A stretch of 14,000 nt of DNA from Cellvibrionales bacterium UBA1854 (GCA_002338445.1 DDII01000049.1:4759-18758), one strand, 5' to 3'; counted from the first letter of the stretch, positions 1 to 7,408 are shown. Notes: generated from the letters alone by a model not told the origin. Translations and numbers: made by a program.

Positions 1-58
1 CAGTGGTATAGGAGGTAAATTTACTGTTGTTTCATAGAATTTTTTTGGTTTAAAAATA

Positions 59-487
59 ATGCTTATGATCCATAACATAAAACCCTTATTTCACATTTTT
101 AGATTTGAGGCATTTATTTTTTTATGCTTTTTTTCTCTCATCAGTAATTTCGGTTGGTCTGAGGTCTTAGCTACAAACATTGGCTACTATACTGACGATG
201 GTGAGAGAGTAAGTATTGAATGCTCTCTAATGGGGGCGGGTGCGCTCAGATATCCGCCAAAGGCAAGAAAGTATAAATATGTGGGAGAGGTTATAGTCGC
301 CTTTTCCATTGGACCAGATGGCAAAGTTGTTGATCCGCATATAGTGGACGCGGAACCACCAGGAATTTTTGAGCGCTCTGCATTGAAGTACGTCAGGTCT
401 TGGAGATACCAGCCGCCGGTTCATGACGGAGAAAATATTCAGGTCGACGATGTAGCGGTCAGGATTGCTTTTCAGCCAGGGCGGTAA
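59..487 (+). CDS. Exported TonB C-terminal-domain protein
   Basis: The 142-residue product has a hydrophobic N-terminus (about residues 16–36) that reads as a signal peptide or membrane anchor. It is followed by a compact TonB C-terminal domain. Visible hallmarks are YPPKAR at 65–70, GEVIVAFSIGPDGKV at 76–90, and FERSALKYVRSWRYQP at 104–119 (helix plus the conserved W-x-x-x-P region). In the family this domain binds the TonB box of outer-membrane receptors, or acts as a periplasmic interaction module. This protein lacks the long Pro/Lys-rich periplasmic spacer of a true TonB and there is no exbB/exbD nearby, so energy transduction is doubtful. It lies 33 nt before the SpoIIE phosphatase gene on the same strand and may share its transcript. 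No convincing ribosome binding site is visible. ATG 59 is the first start; ATG 65 is equally possible. Domain call confident, role unknown. Confidence 0.8.
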   Translation: MLMIHNIKPLFHIFRFEAFIFLCFFSLISNFGWSEVLATNIGYYTDDGERVSIECSLMGAGALRYPPKARKYKYVGEVIVAFSIGPDGKVVDPHIVDAEPPGIFERSALKYVRSWRYQPPVHDGENIQVDDVAVRIAFQPGR

Positions 488-520
488 TATTCAGTCATGT
501 AGGCTGATAAGATAGAATAT

Positions 521-2461
521 ATGACTACACGCATACAGCTCCTCGCTCTAACTATTTTTGGTAATGTAGCTATTGCCGCACTTTTTTTTTGGTTGGCCAC
601 CGACCAACTTGACGGCCAGCAAAAAACTAATCTCGAAAATTCGGCTTTAGTTTACCAGCGGGCCTGGAATACTGCCTCAAGTGAGTCATATGACTTGTCC
701 ATCGGAATGTGGCATCCGCAAACGGGCACTTTTGAAAATCGGTCTATCTGGAAAAGCGAAGAGAATTTTCTCGCCTCTCCTAATGAAGCCCCGAATGTAA
801 ATGAAGATAATCCGCTATATGAGTCGTTTCGGCGCGGAGATATTGAGAGCATCTCCACAATTACTGATAGTCTTTTTCAACTTCCAATCGATGACATGAC
901 TATGAGTGCTGTCTTCGTATTGAATGCGTCGGGTGTACTTATCCATTGTATGACTGCTTATGATGGGTATGGCATTGATCCATGTGCTGAAACTGCAAAA
1001 TATAATTTTGAACAACTGGATATCGCGACGGCAAGCGGTATGCTTAGTAAGCGGCGTTCAGCAAGAGTTCCTGTCAAGAGAGGCATTTTGCGCATTGATG
1101 ATTTGAGCAATGATGAGGAATCTTCGCTATATCAGGCCCTGTATATTGCCCTCCGTGATGATAGCTCGAAACTCGGTACGATAGTTTTGGCTAAAAATAT
1201 TTTTGAGGCACTTGAATCATTTGAGTATGAGTTTGAGATTAAAGCTGCTTTAAATTTCGATAATAGAACAATTACGTTAAATAATTATTATGAAATTGAT
1301 AATTACTCAGGTATTTCTGATGACGCTAATATTGCAGGCGAGGCTTCAAATTCGCTGCGAGAGTATAAAGATACGCTGTTAGTTAATGGTACTTTTGGAG
1401 CTACGAATGTCAGCCTTGAGGCATCTGTATTTGGATTTCCTCTCAGCGATTTTGCAAAGGGTGAAGAAGCTTTGCTGATTGTGTTAAGAGATCAAACAGA
1501 ACTTTTGGAAGCTCAGGATAAGGCAATGGGCAGCACTTTTATCTACGGGGCAGCCGTCTTTACAGTGGTTGTTCTCTTGGTCATTTGGTTAGTGTCAAGA
1601 ATTGAGGCCGCGATGAAGGATGCTTATGATCAAGCATCTACCGCAAATCGAGAAATTCAGAGCTCGATCAATTATGCGGCAAAATTGCAAAGAGCTTTGC
1701 TTAGAGCAGAGCGTATGCCTGATGATTTTAAAATTGATCTTACCTGGAGGCCAAGAGATGTTGTTGGTGGAGATATATATGTGGTGAGAACGACTGATAA
1801 CAAGACCGTGATTGCAGTCATAGACTGCACTGGGCACGGTGTGCCTGGAGCTTTTACATCCGTTATTGCACGAGCAGTTGTGGACCGAGCAATTGAGGAT
1901 GATCAAATAAATACTGCCGGTGAATATCTGAGCGAATCAAATCGACTTATAAAAGATATGCTTTTTCAAAATGAATCTGAGGAGGCTGATTCTGATGCAG
2001 GTTTTGATGGGACAGTATGTATATTAGATAGACAGTCAGGGTGCTTAGAATTTGCAGGTGCTAATTCCTCACTTTTCGTTGTCAATAACAATCAAACGAA
2101 AGAAATAAAAGGTAACAAAAAGTCGGTTGGAGCCCGGCGCACACCAAACGACTTTGAATTTACAACACAGACAATTGAAAATCCGTGTGGAATGTTTGTC
2201 ATGCTAACGGATGGGGTCACTGATGTGATGAACGAGCTACCTCGGCCTATAGCATTTGGTCGCAAGCGTCTGATGAGACTTTTACAGTCCCTGGATACAT
2301 CTGAACCAAAGCTCGTTGTCAGTAAAGTAATGGATGCAATAGACCAGTACAAGGGGGCCTCTCCGCTACGGGACGATTTGACGCTACTTGCATTTTATAT
2401 AGACGACACTGACTCGGTGTTTGTCTCTGATCTGGCAACGATCAAGGGTGTAGCGGGGTAA
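521..2461 (+). CDS. Membrane SpoIIE/PP2C-family serine phosphatase (SiaA/RsbU-like)
   Basis: The 646-residue protein has one membrane helix at about 7–27, an extracytoplasmic sensor region at about 28–335, a second helix at about 338–358, and a cytoplasmic PP2C-type phosphatase domain from about 405. The metal-binding motifs are present: RDVVGGD (412–418), VIDCTGHGVPGA (433–444, D435), LTDGVTD (562–568, D564) and RDDLTLL (617–623). The linker SSINYAAKLQRALL (381–394) is typical of sensor-coupled SpoIIE phosphatases. Family members dephosphorylate a serine on a STAS-domain anti-sigma-factor antagonist or a SiaC-like protein. That controls a sigma factor or a diguanylate cyclase. No such partner, kinase or cyclase is encoded in this window. 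I do not see a clear HAMP domain between helix 2 and the linker, unlike Pseudomonas SiaA. Fold confident, target unknown. Confidence 0.85.
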   Translation: MTTRIQLLALTIFGNVAIAALFFWLATDQLDGQQKTNLENSALVYQRAWNTASSESYDLSIGMWHPQTGTFENRSIWKSEENFLASPNEAPNVNEDNPLYESFRRGDIESISTITDSLFQLPIDDMTMSAVFVLNASGVLIHCMTAYDGYGIDPCAETAKYNFEQLDIATASGMLSKRRSARVPVKRGILRIDDLSNDEESSLYQALYIALRDDSSKLGTIVLAKNIFEALESFEYEFEIKAALNFDNRTITLNNYYEIDNYSGISDDANIAGEASNSLREYKDTLLVNGTFGATNVSLEASVFGFPLSDFAKGEEALLIVLRDQTELLEAQDKAMGSTFIYGAAVFTVVVLLVIWLVSRIEAAMKDAYDQASTANREIQSSINYAAKLQRALLRAERMPDDFKIDLTWRPRDVVGGDIYVVRTTDNKTVIAVIDCTGHGVPGAFTSVIARAVVDRAIEDDQINTAGEYLSESNRLIKDMLFQNESEEADSDAGFDGTVCILDRQSGCLEFAGANSSLFVVNNNQTKEIKGNKKSVGARRTPNDFEFTTQTIENPCGMFVMLTDGVTDVMNELPRPIAFGRKRLMRLLQSLDTSEPKLVVSKVMDAIDQYKGASPLRDDLTLLAFYIDDTDSVFVSDLATIKGVAG

Positions 2462-2477
2462 TTAGGTATATTTATTT

Positions 2478-2885
2478 TTAAACCATTATGTTCACGAAGA
2501 GTGGCTCATTGCGTATCGGCATGTCATTCTCAAAGGACATAAGTTCTTCGATTTGTCGGTTGAGCCTTTCCGAAGCAGTGTTAGTGACCTTTGATTTAAT
2601 CTCATCTATGTCGACTTCGGGTGATAGGATCTTATTGGCAGCTTTTTCATGAACTATACTGTCCTGAACCTTCATCTCAAAAAGGTACTTGGATAGCTGT
2701 TCTGCCTCCAGTCTTGCTATTTGGTAACGTTGTAATGAAAGATCGTCCTTTTGATCGATAACTTTTGCGGGAACCGATCTGTTTTCAAGACTATTTTCAT
2801 TACCTCTTGGAATACGCTGTTGACGCCTCGATCTCTGATCCACCAACGCGGGAGAGTTTCCTAAATTTCTTGAAATTTCGGCCAA
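2478..2885 (-). CDS. Uncharacterised polar helical protein
   Basis: The 135-residue product is not recognised. It has no signal peptide or membrane segment. It is rich in charged residues and Gln/Asn, and residues about 45–120 look helical, possibly coiled-coil. The start is TTG at 2883–2885, chosen because GGAG lies 8 nt upstream on the minus strand and no in-frame ATG or GTG occurs between it and the upstream stop. The first internal Met is residue 69. The gene converges on the SpoIIE phosphatase gene, with 16 nt between their stops and no clear terminator. A perfect 7-bp inverted repeat lies just upstream of its ribosome binding site. The ORF is open for its full length and has a well-placed Shine-Dalgarno sequence, so it is probably real. 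A function cannot be assigned. Confidence 0.55.
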   Translation of the reverse strand: MAEISRNLGNSPALVDQRSRRQQRIPRGNENSLENRSVPAKVIDQKDDLSLQRYQIARLEAEQLSKYLFEMKVQDSIVHEKAANKILSPEVDIDEIKSKVTNTASERLNRQIEELMSFENDMPIRNEPLFVNIMV

Positions 2886-2905
2886 TTGCCTGTCTCCAAT
2901 AGATT

Positions 2906-2927
2906 TTATGTCAAAAATTAGACATAA
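2906..2927. promoter_or_regulatory. Inverted repeat, possible operator
   Basis: TTATGTC (2906–2912) and GACATAA (2921–2927) form perfect 7-bp arms around an 8-nt AT-rich centre. The dyad sits 21–42 nt upstream of the TTG start of the minus-strand gene. On that strand a weak promoter can be drawn just before it: TTCGCA (plus 2958–2963), an 18-nt gap, then CATACT (plus 2934–2939). In that reading the dyad would cover the transcription start, a usual place for a repressor site. The arms and spacing are seen directly; the operator role is inference. A hairpin in the leader RNA is an alternative. Confidence 0.3.
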
Positions 2928-3164
2928 TTTGAGAGTATGCCCTAATTTTTTCTATATTGCGAATTTAGGTTTCGACTTTCTCAGGATTGTCCTCACAAAG
3001 AAAGTTTAGGTTGCAAGCCCTGTTTTATGAGGTTAGTTATACATTATACTTGTTTCCGTCAAGTGAGAGTCATAGGATGTTCGCGAGCAAGCAATGATTT
3101 TGTTGTTTTGGGCAAAATAGTTTAGGTGTGAGCTCGTATTTGTTAGCGAGAGGCGATCTTTAAA

Positions 3165-3602
3165 TTGAAACAATCATATAAAGCAACGTTGTTATCGATT
3201 GTCTATCTTCTGATTTTCAACGGAGCTGCTGATGTCTCGGCGGCAGACAAGCTGAAGATCACTTGCGACAGTCGTGACCTCGTGTTAGATCCTGACACCA
3301 AGCTCCTCGATATCGAGGTAGTTAATAACACGCTCTTGACCCCAGATAAAACATTCAGGGGTATACCTTTCACTGAACTTGATGACTTGGTGAGATTTCG
3401 TGTTGTCGGAGAGTTTTACACGGAGGGTTGGGCACTCAATAAATCAACATTGATGGCAGCTAGCAGCTTAACAGTTACCAATAAGCCAAATATCGCTGCG
3501 GTGAATCGTAGTTATACTTGTATAGAGACTGCACCGCCTAAACCCCCTGAAAAGCTGCCTAAACGTCCAGTTGGAAAGCGTCCTCGCAAGCGCGGCTTCT
3601 AA
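3165..3602 (+). CDS. Secreted small protein with basic Pro-rich tail
   Basis: The 145-residue product is not recognised. Residues 1–26 form a clear signal peptide: a Lys at position 2, a hydrophobic run LLSIVYLLIF, and a likely cleavage after DVSA. The mature part is a mainly beta-like domain of about 95 residues with two cysteines (C34 and C119) that could form a disulfide. A low-complexity basic tail, PPKPPEKLPKRPVGKRPRKR (124–143), follows and could bind peptidoglycan, lipopolysaccharide or nucleic acid. That is inference from charge only. The start is TTG 3165: an in-frame stop lies about 20 nt upstream and there is no ATG nearby. A purine run GAGAGG lies about 11 nt before it, slightly far for a Shine-Dalgarno sequence. 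A TATACT at 3045–3050 could be a -10 element, but I find no good -35. Probably periplasmic or secreted. Confidence 0.6.
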   Translation: MKQSYKATLLSIVYLLIFNGAADVSAADKLKITCDSRDLVLDPDTKLLDIEVVNNTLLTPDKTFRGIPFTELDDLVRFRVVGEFYTEGWALNKSTLMAASSLTVTNKPNIAAVNRSYTCIETAPPKPPEKLPKRPVGKRPRKRGF

Positions 3603-3692
3603 AACTACAGTGTTTTTTAAATTCGTTAACTTCTAAGCTTTTGTGACATTTTTTTGAATGAGGGAGCTTTGAGATTACAACATGTTTTGGAG

Positions 3693-4157
3693 CTACATAA
3701 TTCCCATTTCAAGTCCTAGAGCCAAAGTAAGGCCCAGGTCCCTACAACTTGTTAATGTCTTTTCATCAAGGGCGCCCTTACAAATAACGGGATCAACAAC
3801 TTGTCGGAGTGGATAACCTTTTAAAATTCTATTTATATCTCGTTCAGCTCCAGTACCGTCATTTGCAGCTGAAATAAATAATCCATATGGAAGGTTGAGT
3901 TTATAGGGTTGTGCGGGATAGTATGTACGATCAAAAAAATCCTTCAACATTCCACTCATTGTGCCAAAGTTTTCTGGCGTTCCAAATATAAGGCCATGAC
4001 AATTAAGCAAATCTTCTAAACCGGCAGATTGGGCGGGTAGAAAGATTGTCTCTACAGAATTTTGTTGCTTAGAACCTTTAATAACCTCTCTTGCCATGGC
4101 ATCAGTTGTTCCGCTCTGACTATGCGAGATGATGAGTAGTCTCTTAGGTTTATTCAA
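3693..4157 (-). CDS. Flavodoxin-family protein (FMN-binding)
   Basis: The product reads as a flavodoxin-like fold. The first strand RLLIISHSQSG leads into the FMN phosphate-binding loop SHSQSGTTDAMA. A second flavin loop follows, GTPENFGTMSGMLKDFFDRT, of the type seen in NAD(P)H:quinone oxidoreductase/FMN reductase relatives. The C-terminus GLTLALGLEMGI forms the last helix. It is probably a cytoplasmic FMN-dependent reductase or electron carrier; the substrate is unknown. The ORF is open up to a TTG at 4232 (179 residues), but that start has no ribosome binding site. I prefer TTG 4157: GGAG sits 5 nt before it and translation then begins four residues before the first strand, giving 154 residues, a usual length. 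The gene stands alone, divergent from the msbA operon and convergent with the secreted-protein gene. If the longer start is right, 25 residues are added. Confidence 0.75.
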   Translation of the reverse strand: MNKPKRLLIISHSQSGTTDAMAREVIKGSKQQNSVETIFLPAQSAGLEDLLNCHGLIFGTPENFGTMSGMLKDFFDRTYYPAQPYKLNLPYGLFISAANDGTGAERDINRILKGYPLRQVVDPVICKGALDEKTLTSCRDLGLTLALGLEMGIM

Positions 4158-4324
4158 AAGAACTCCAGACTCAGGATAGCGCGTTAGGAACTTTAGTATA
4201 AAATTTTCTTGTATCGTTGTTAGAGCCAGCAATGAAAAACTTTGAAATTTTGCATCGTTTTTTCACTTTACAAAATAAACTCACATTTATTTGTACATTA
4301 TAGCTTTGTTTATGTAAGGATTAT

Positions 4325-4492
4325 ATGTTTAGTCACAAGTGTGGTGACAAAGTTCATCTGATTTATGGGGATTGTCAAAAGCAAAGTCCGGTACTATCAT
4401 CAGGACATGGGCAACTGGATGACTCGAAAAATGACGCGCTACTTTTGGTGCTTGGCCTCTCATGGAATTATTGTCGAGAAATCCCACCTTGA
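4325..4492 (+). CDS. Possible small ORF in msbA leader (first frame)
   Basis: A 55-codon ORF starts at ATG 4325 with AAGGA ending 4 nt before the start, the best Shine-Dalgarno sequence in this intergenic region. It ends 24 nt before msbA. The predicted peptide (MFSHKCGDKV…CREIPP) matches nothing I recognise, and has three Cys and no membrane segment. It overlaps another ORF in a different frame (4365–4520), so at most one is likely to be a real protein unless a +1 frameshift joins them. It could also be a leader peptide for the operon. Confidence 0.25.
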   Translation: MFSHKCGDKVHLIYGDCQKQSPVLSSGHGQLDDSKNDALLLVLGLSWNYCREIPP

Positions 4493-4520
4493 AGGCGGTC
4501 AAATCCATCTAATTTCATGA
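4365..4520 (+). CDS. Possible small ORF overlapping msbA start (second frame)
   Basis: A 51-codon ORF from ATG 4365 ends at TGA 4518–4520, sharing ATGA with the msbA start at 4517. msbA itself has no Shine-Dalgarno sequence close to its ATG (the nearest purine run, AAGGCGG, is about 18 nt away), so translational coupling from this ORF would make sense. Against it, ATG 4365 also lacks a ribosome binding site and an in-frame stop sits just upstream. The peptide is basic and aromatic-rich (VRYYHQDMGNWMTRKMTRYF) and is not recognised. Confidence 0.3.
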   Translation: MGIVKSKVRYYHQDMGNWMTRKMTRYFWCLASHGIIVEKSHLEGGQIHLIS

Positions 4521-6352
4521 CAAAAAGAGATAACCGATCTGCTTATACATATGTGCGTTTATTGAGGTATGTTTCGCACCATTGGTTTGCAATTTTAATT
4601 GCAATTACGGGTTTAATATTGCATTCGATTGCAGAAGTTGCCTTCGTAGATCTTCTCGGCTTCATCACCGATACTGTGGGGCAACTCACTGCGATCTCTG
4701 GGCAAGATGAAGAATTTTTACCGCTAACTGGGATCACTGCCTTTTTTTCAGGTTGGTTTTTCGGCTCCCAACCGGCTGATCGCGCATGGTTAATTATCCC
4801 AACATTTTTGATTGCAGTAAGTCTTCTGAGGGGTCTTGGTTATCTTATCGGAACATATGGCCTAGCCTATGTGGCAAATTACTTAGTGCATACGCTTAGA
4901 TCTGAAATTTTCGATAAATATCTTTTACTACCAATAAAGTTCTTTGACCAATCGATGTCGGGGCACTTAGTATCGGTAATAACCTTCAATGTACAGCAGG
5001 TAACTGAAGCTGGCACAAAGGCAGTAAAAACTTTGTTACAACAGGGTAGCTTGGTTATTGGACTCCTTGCTTATTTATTTTATGTCAATTGGCGTTTAGC
5101 GATCTTTTTTTTGGCAGTGATGCCTTTAATCGCCCTTTTAGTTGGATATGTCAGTAGACGTTTTCGAATGATTAGTAAAAGAATTCAGTCGGCAATGGGT
5201 GATGTAACCCACGTGACTCAGGAGGCCGTTAGTGGGTACTCGGAGGTGAGAATGTATGGTGGCGCTGATACGGAACGCCAACGTTTGATACTCGCAAGTC
5301 ACGCAAATCGGAGGCAGAATCTTAAGATGTCTTTGACAGAGGGAGTAAGTAATCCGTTGGTGATGCTTCTGGTATCGATTGCTTTTGCCGCGGTCACCGG
5401 GTTGATGCTAAATCCAATTATTCTGTCTAATATGACTACGGGAAGTTTCATAACGTTTTTAGTCGCCTCTGGCATGTTGATAAAACCTGTCCGACAACTC
5501 AGTGAGGTAAATAGTTCGATACAAAGAGGTATTGCTGCCGCTGCATCAATTTTTGAGATACTTGACGCTGATCAGGAGGTTAATAAAGGCGAATACACTG
5601 TGGATCGAGCAAGGGGAAAATTCGTCTTTAAAAATGTTTCTTTTTGCTATCCAGATTCTGACAGAACAGTCCTTACGGGCCTTACCTTTTCCGTTGACCC
5701 AGGCCAAACGGTGGCTATCGTTGGTTCATCGGGGAGTGGGAAAACATCGCTGATAAGTTTGATTATGAGATTTTATGATTATCAAAGGGGCTCTATTCAA
5801 CTAGATGACGTCGACATCAATGAATATACCCTAAGTAATTTGCGCCACCAAATAGCACTGGTAAGTCAGAACATCACACTTTTTAATGACAGCATACTTA
5901 ACAACATTGCTTATGGTGCTCTCGCCAAATCCGAGCTAAAAAAGGTGAGGAATGCAGCAAGAGTTGCAAATGCTGATGAATTTATTTCTAAGTTATCAGA
6001 CGGCTATGAAACAATTATTGGCGACGATGGTGTTATGTTGTCTGGAGGACAGAGACAGCGCATTGCTATCGCTAGGGCAGTACTAAAAGATGCCCCAATT
6101 TTGATTTTGGATGAGGCTACATCATCCCTTGATACTGACGGTGAGAGACAAATACAAGGAGCGCTAGAGCTACTAATGGAAGATCGAACAACTTTTGTGA
6201 TAGCACATCGTTTGACTACCGTTGAGAGGGCCGATCAAATCCTAGTGATGGAAAATGGACAAATTCTCGAACAGGGTACTCATAAAGAATTAATTGCTCG
6301 AGCGGGTCGATATGCAGATCTTCATCGAAATCAATTTGTGTTGATGGAGTGA
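4517..6352 (+). CDS. msbA: Lipid A export ABC transporter MsbA
   Basis: This is an inner-membrane ABC half-transporter that forms a homodimer and flips lipid A-core from the cytoplasmic to the periplasmic leaflet. The 611 residues comprise a six-helix membrane domain (about 20–340) and an ATPase domain (about 365–600). The ATPase carries Walker A GSSGSGKT (403–410), Q-loop Gln in VSQNITLFND (449–458), signature LSGGQRQR (508–515), Walker B ILILDEA (528–534) and the switch His in IAHRL (562–566). Similarity to E. coli MsbA runs throughout, for example TLFNDSILNNIAYG and the IAHRLTTVERAD tail. Its position directly before lpxK is the classic msbA–lpxK pair. It is about 29 residues longer than the E. 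coli protein, mostly through a longer loop between helices 1 and 2 (about 50–90). The ATG overlaps the stop of a possible small ORF. A general multidrug exporter is the less likely alternative. Confidence 0.93.
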   Translation: MTKRDNRSAYTYVRLLRYVSHHWFAILIAITGLILHSIAEVAFVDLLGFITDTVGQLTAISGQDEEFLPLTGITAFFSGWFFGSQPADRAWLIIPTFLIAVSLLRGLGYLIGTYGLAYVANYLVHTLRSEIFDKYLLLPIKFFDQSMSGHLVSVITFNVQQVTEAGTKAVKTLLQQGSLVIGLLAYLFYVNWRLAIFFLAVMPLIALLVGYVSRRFRMISKRIQSAMGDVTHVTQEAVSGYSEVRMYGGADTERQRLILASHANRRQNLKMSLTEGVSNPLVMLLVSIAFAAVTGLMLNPIILSNMTTGSFITFLVASGMLIKPVRQLSEVNSSIQRGIAAAASIFEILDADQEVNKGEYTVDRARGKFVFKNVSFCYPDSDRTVLTGLTFSVDPGQTVAIVGSSGSGKTSLISLIMRFYDYQRGSIQLDDVDINEYTLSNLRHQIALVSQNITLFNDSILNNIAYGALAKSELKKVRNAARVANADEFISKLSDGYETIIGDDGVMLSGGQRQRIAIARAVLKDAPILILDEATSSLDTDGERQIQGALELLMEDRTTFVIAHRLTTVERADQILVMENGQILEQGTHKELIARAGRYADLHRNQFVLME

Positions 6353-6358
6353 GTTTAC

Positions 6359-7384
6359 TTGTCCTTTGAACACTTTTTGACAACATCGTGGTATCGGAGA
6401 AGTGCATGGTTATATGTGCTACTGCCCATCAGTGCCATCTTTGTCATATTAATTGAAATTAGGAAAGCGATTCTGAAGAACAGATTTTCCAGGCGTAAAA
6501 ATTCTGTGCCTGTGATTGTCATTGGCAATATCGTTGTTGGTGGTAGCGGGAAAACCCCTCTATTGATCTCGGTGGTGAGAGAACTTCTTAGGAGGGGGAT
6601 TAAAACTGCCGTCGTGAGTAGGGGTTATGGTAGGTCTGGACAAAATGAAACTATTGAGGTGACCTCAGAAACACCGGTTTGTCTAAGCGGAGATGAGCCT
6701 CTGCTTATTGCCAAATCATGCGAATGTAGGGTGATTGTTGATTCTGACCGTGCTCGAGCCGTAAAGTTTCTCTCAAGAACAGGAGATTATGATTTAATCT
6801 TAAGCGATGATGGGCTTCAGCATTATTCGATGAATCGTGATGTCGAAATAGTTGTAATAGACGGATCTCGAGGATTTGGAAATGGATTTTGTATCCCAGC
6901 TGGACCGCTGCGAGAACCAATAAGGCGATTGCGTTCGGTCGATTTTATAGCGGTGAACGATGAGGTAGAGAAAAAGGTATATCCTCCTCATGTGCATGTT
7001 TTTCATTTTTTTTATAAACCCATGAAAATTGTAAATTTACTCACTGGACAGGTGTGCCATCCTGATAATTGGGATGGCTCAGAAATCGTTCATGCGGTTA
7101 CTGCTATTGGAGCTCCAGATCGTTTCAAGAAGTCTCTGGAGAGACTGGGACTTCAAGTGATTTTGCATCCTCACGACGATCATGATCGTTTGAAGTTGGG
7201 AGACCTGTCTTTCAATGATGGGTTGGATATAATTATTACTGCAAAAGATGCTGTAAAATTGGAGTGGGAATTTGATCATGATGTATGGTGTTTGGAGATA
7301 GAGGCTGTTCTGGATCCTTCGGTAACCGACGACTTAATTACCTGTTTAAACGAGAAAGGATTGAATCTAGTAGTGCAAAGATAA
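6359..7384 (+). CDS. lpxK: Tetraacyldisaccharide 4'-kinase LpxK
   Basis: LpxK phosphorylates the 4' position of disaccharide-1-phosphate to give lipid IVA, the sixth step of lipid A synthesis, at the cytoplasmic face of the inner membrane. The 341 residues show an N-terminal membrane-associated helix (about 17–33) and the P-loop GNIVVGGSGKTP (56–67). They also show the VSRGYGR motif (86–92), the family-specific SDDGLQHY with its catalytic acidic pair, and AGPLREP. Length is close to the family norm (about 330). The start is TTG 6359, 6 nt after the msbA stop. GGAG at the end of msbA gives a ribosome binding site about 9 nt upstream, and the encoded N-terminus matches the family start. Expressed from the msbA transcript and acts just upstream of MsbA in the pathway. 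Confidence 0.93.
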   Translation: MSFEHFLTTSWYRRSAWLYVLLPISAIFVILIEIRKAILKNRFSRRKNSVPVIVIGNIVVGGSGKTPLLISVVRELLRRGIKTAVVSRGYGRSGQNETIEVTSETPVCLSGDEPLLIAKSCECRVIVDSDRARAVKFLSRTGDYDLILSDDGLQHYSMNRDVEIVVIDGSRGFGNGFCIPAGPLREPIRRLRSVDFIAVNDEVEKKVYPPHVHVFHFFYKPMKIVNLLTGQVCHPDNWDGSEIVHAVTAIGAPDRFKKSLERLGLQVILHPHDDHDRLKLGDLSFNDGLDIIITAKDAVKLEWEFDHDVWCLEIEAVLDPSVTDDLITCLNEKGLNLVVQR

Positions 7385-7408
7385 AAATTTAAATTTTATG
7401 AGATATCT

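Noticed and set aside
1..18. In-frame codons ending in TAA at the very start of the window, possibly the tail of an upstream gene
   Set aside because: Only five codons are visible, which is too little to support a coding call.
491..507. Hairpin TCAGTC-5-GGCTGA between the TonB-domain gene and the phosphatase gene
   Set aside because: Six pairs with one G·U and no T tract after it; not convincing as a terminator or regulatory element.
1595..2352. Minus-strand ORFs of 86–103 codons inside the phosphatase gene
   Set aside because: The plus-strand frame encodes an intact PP2C domain with all metal-binding motifs; these are shadows.
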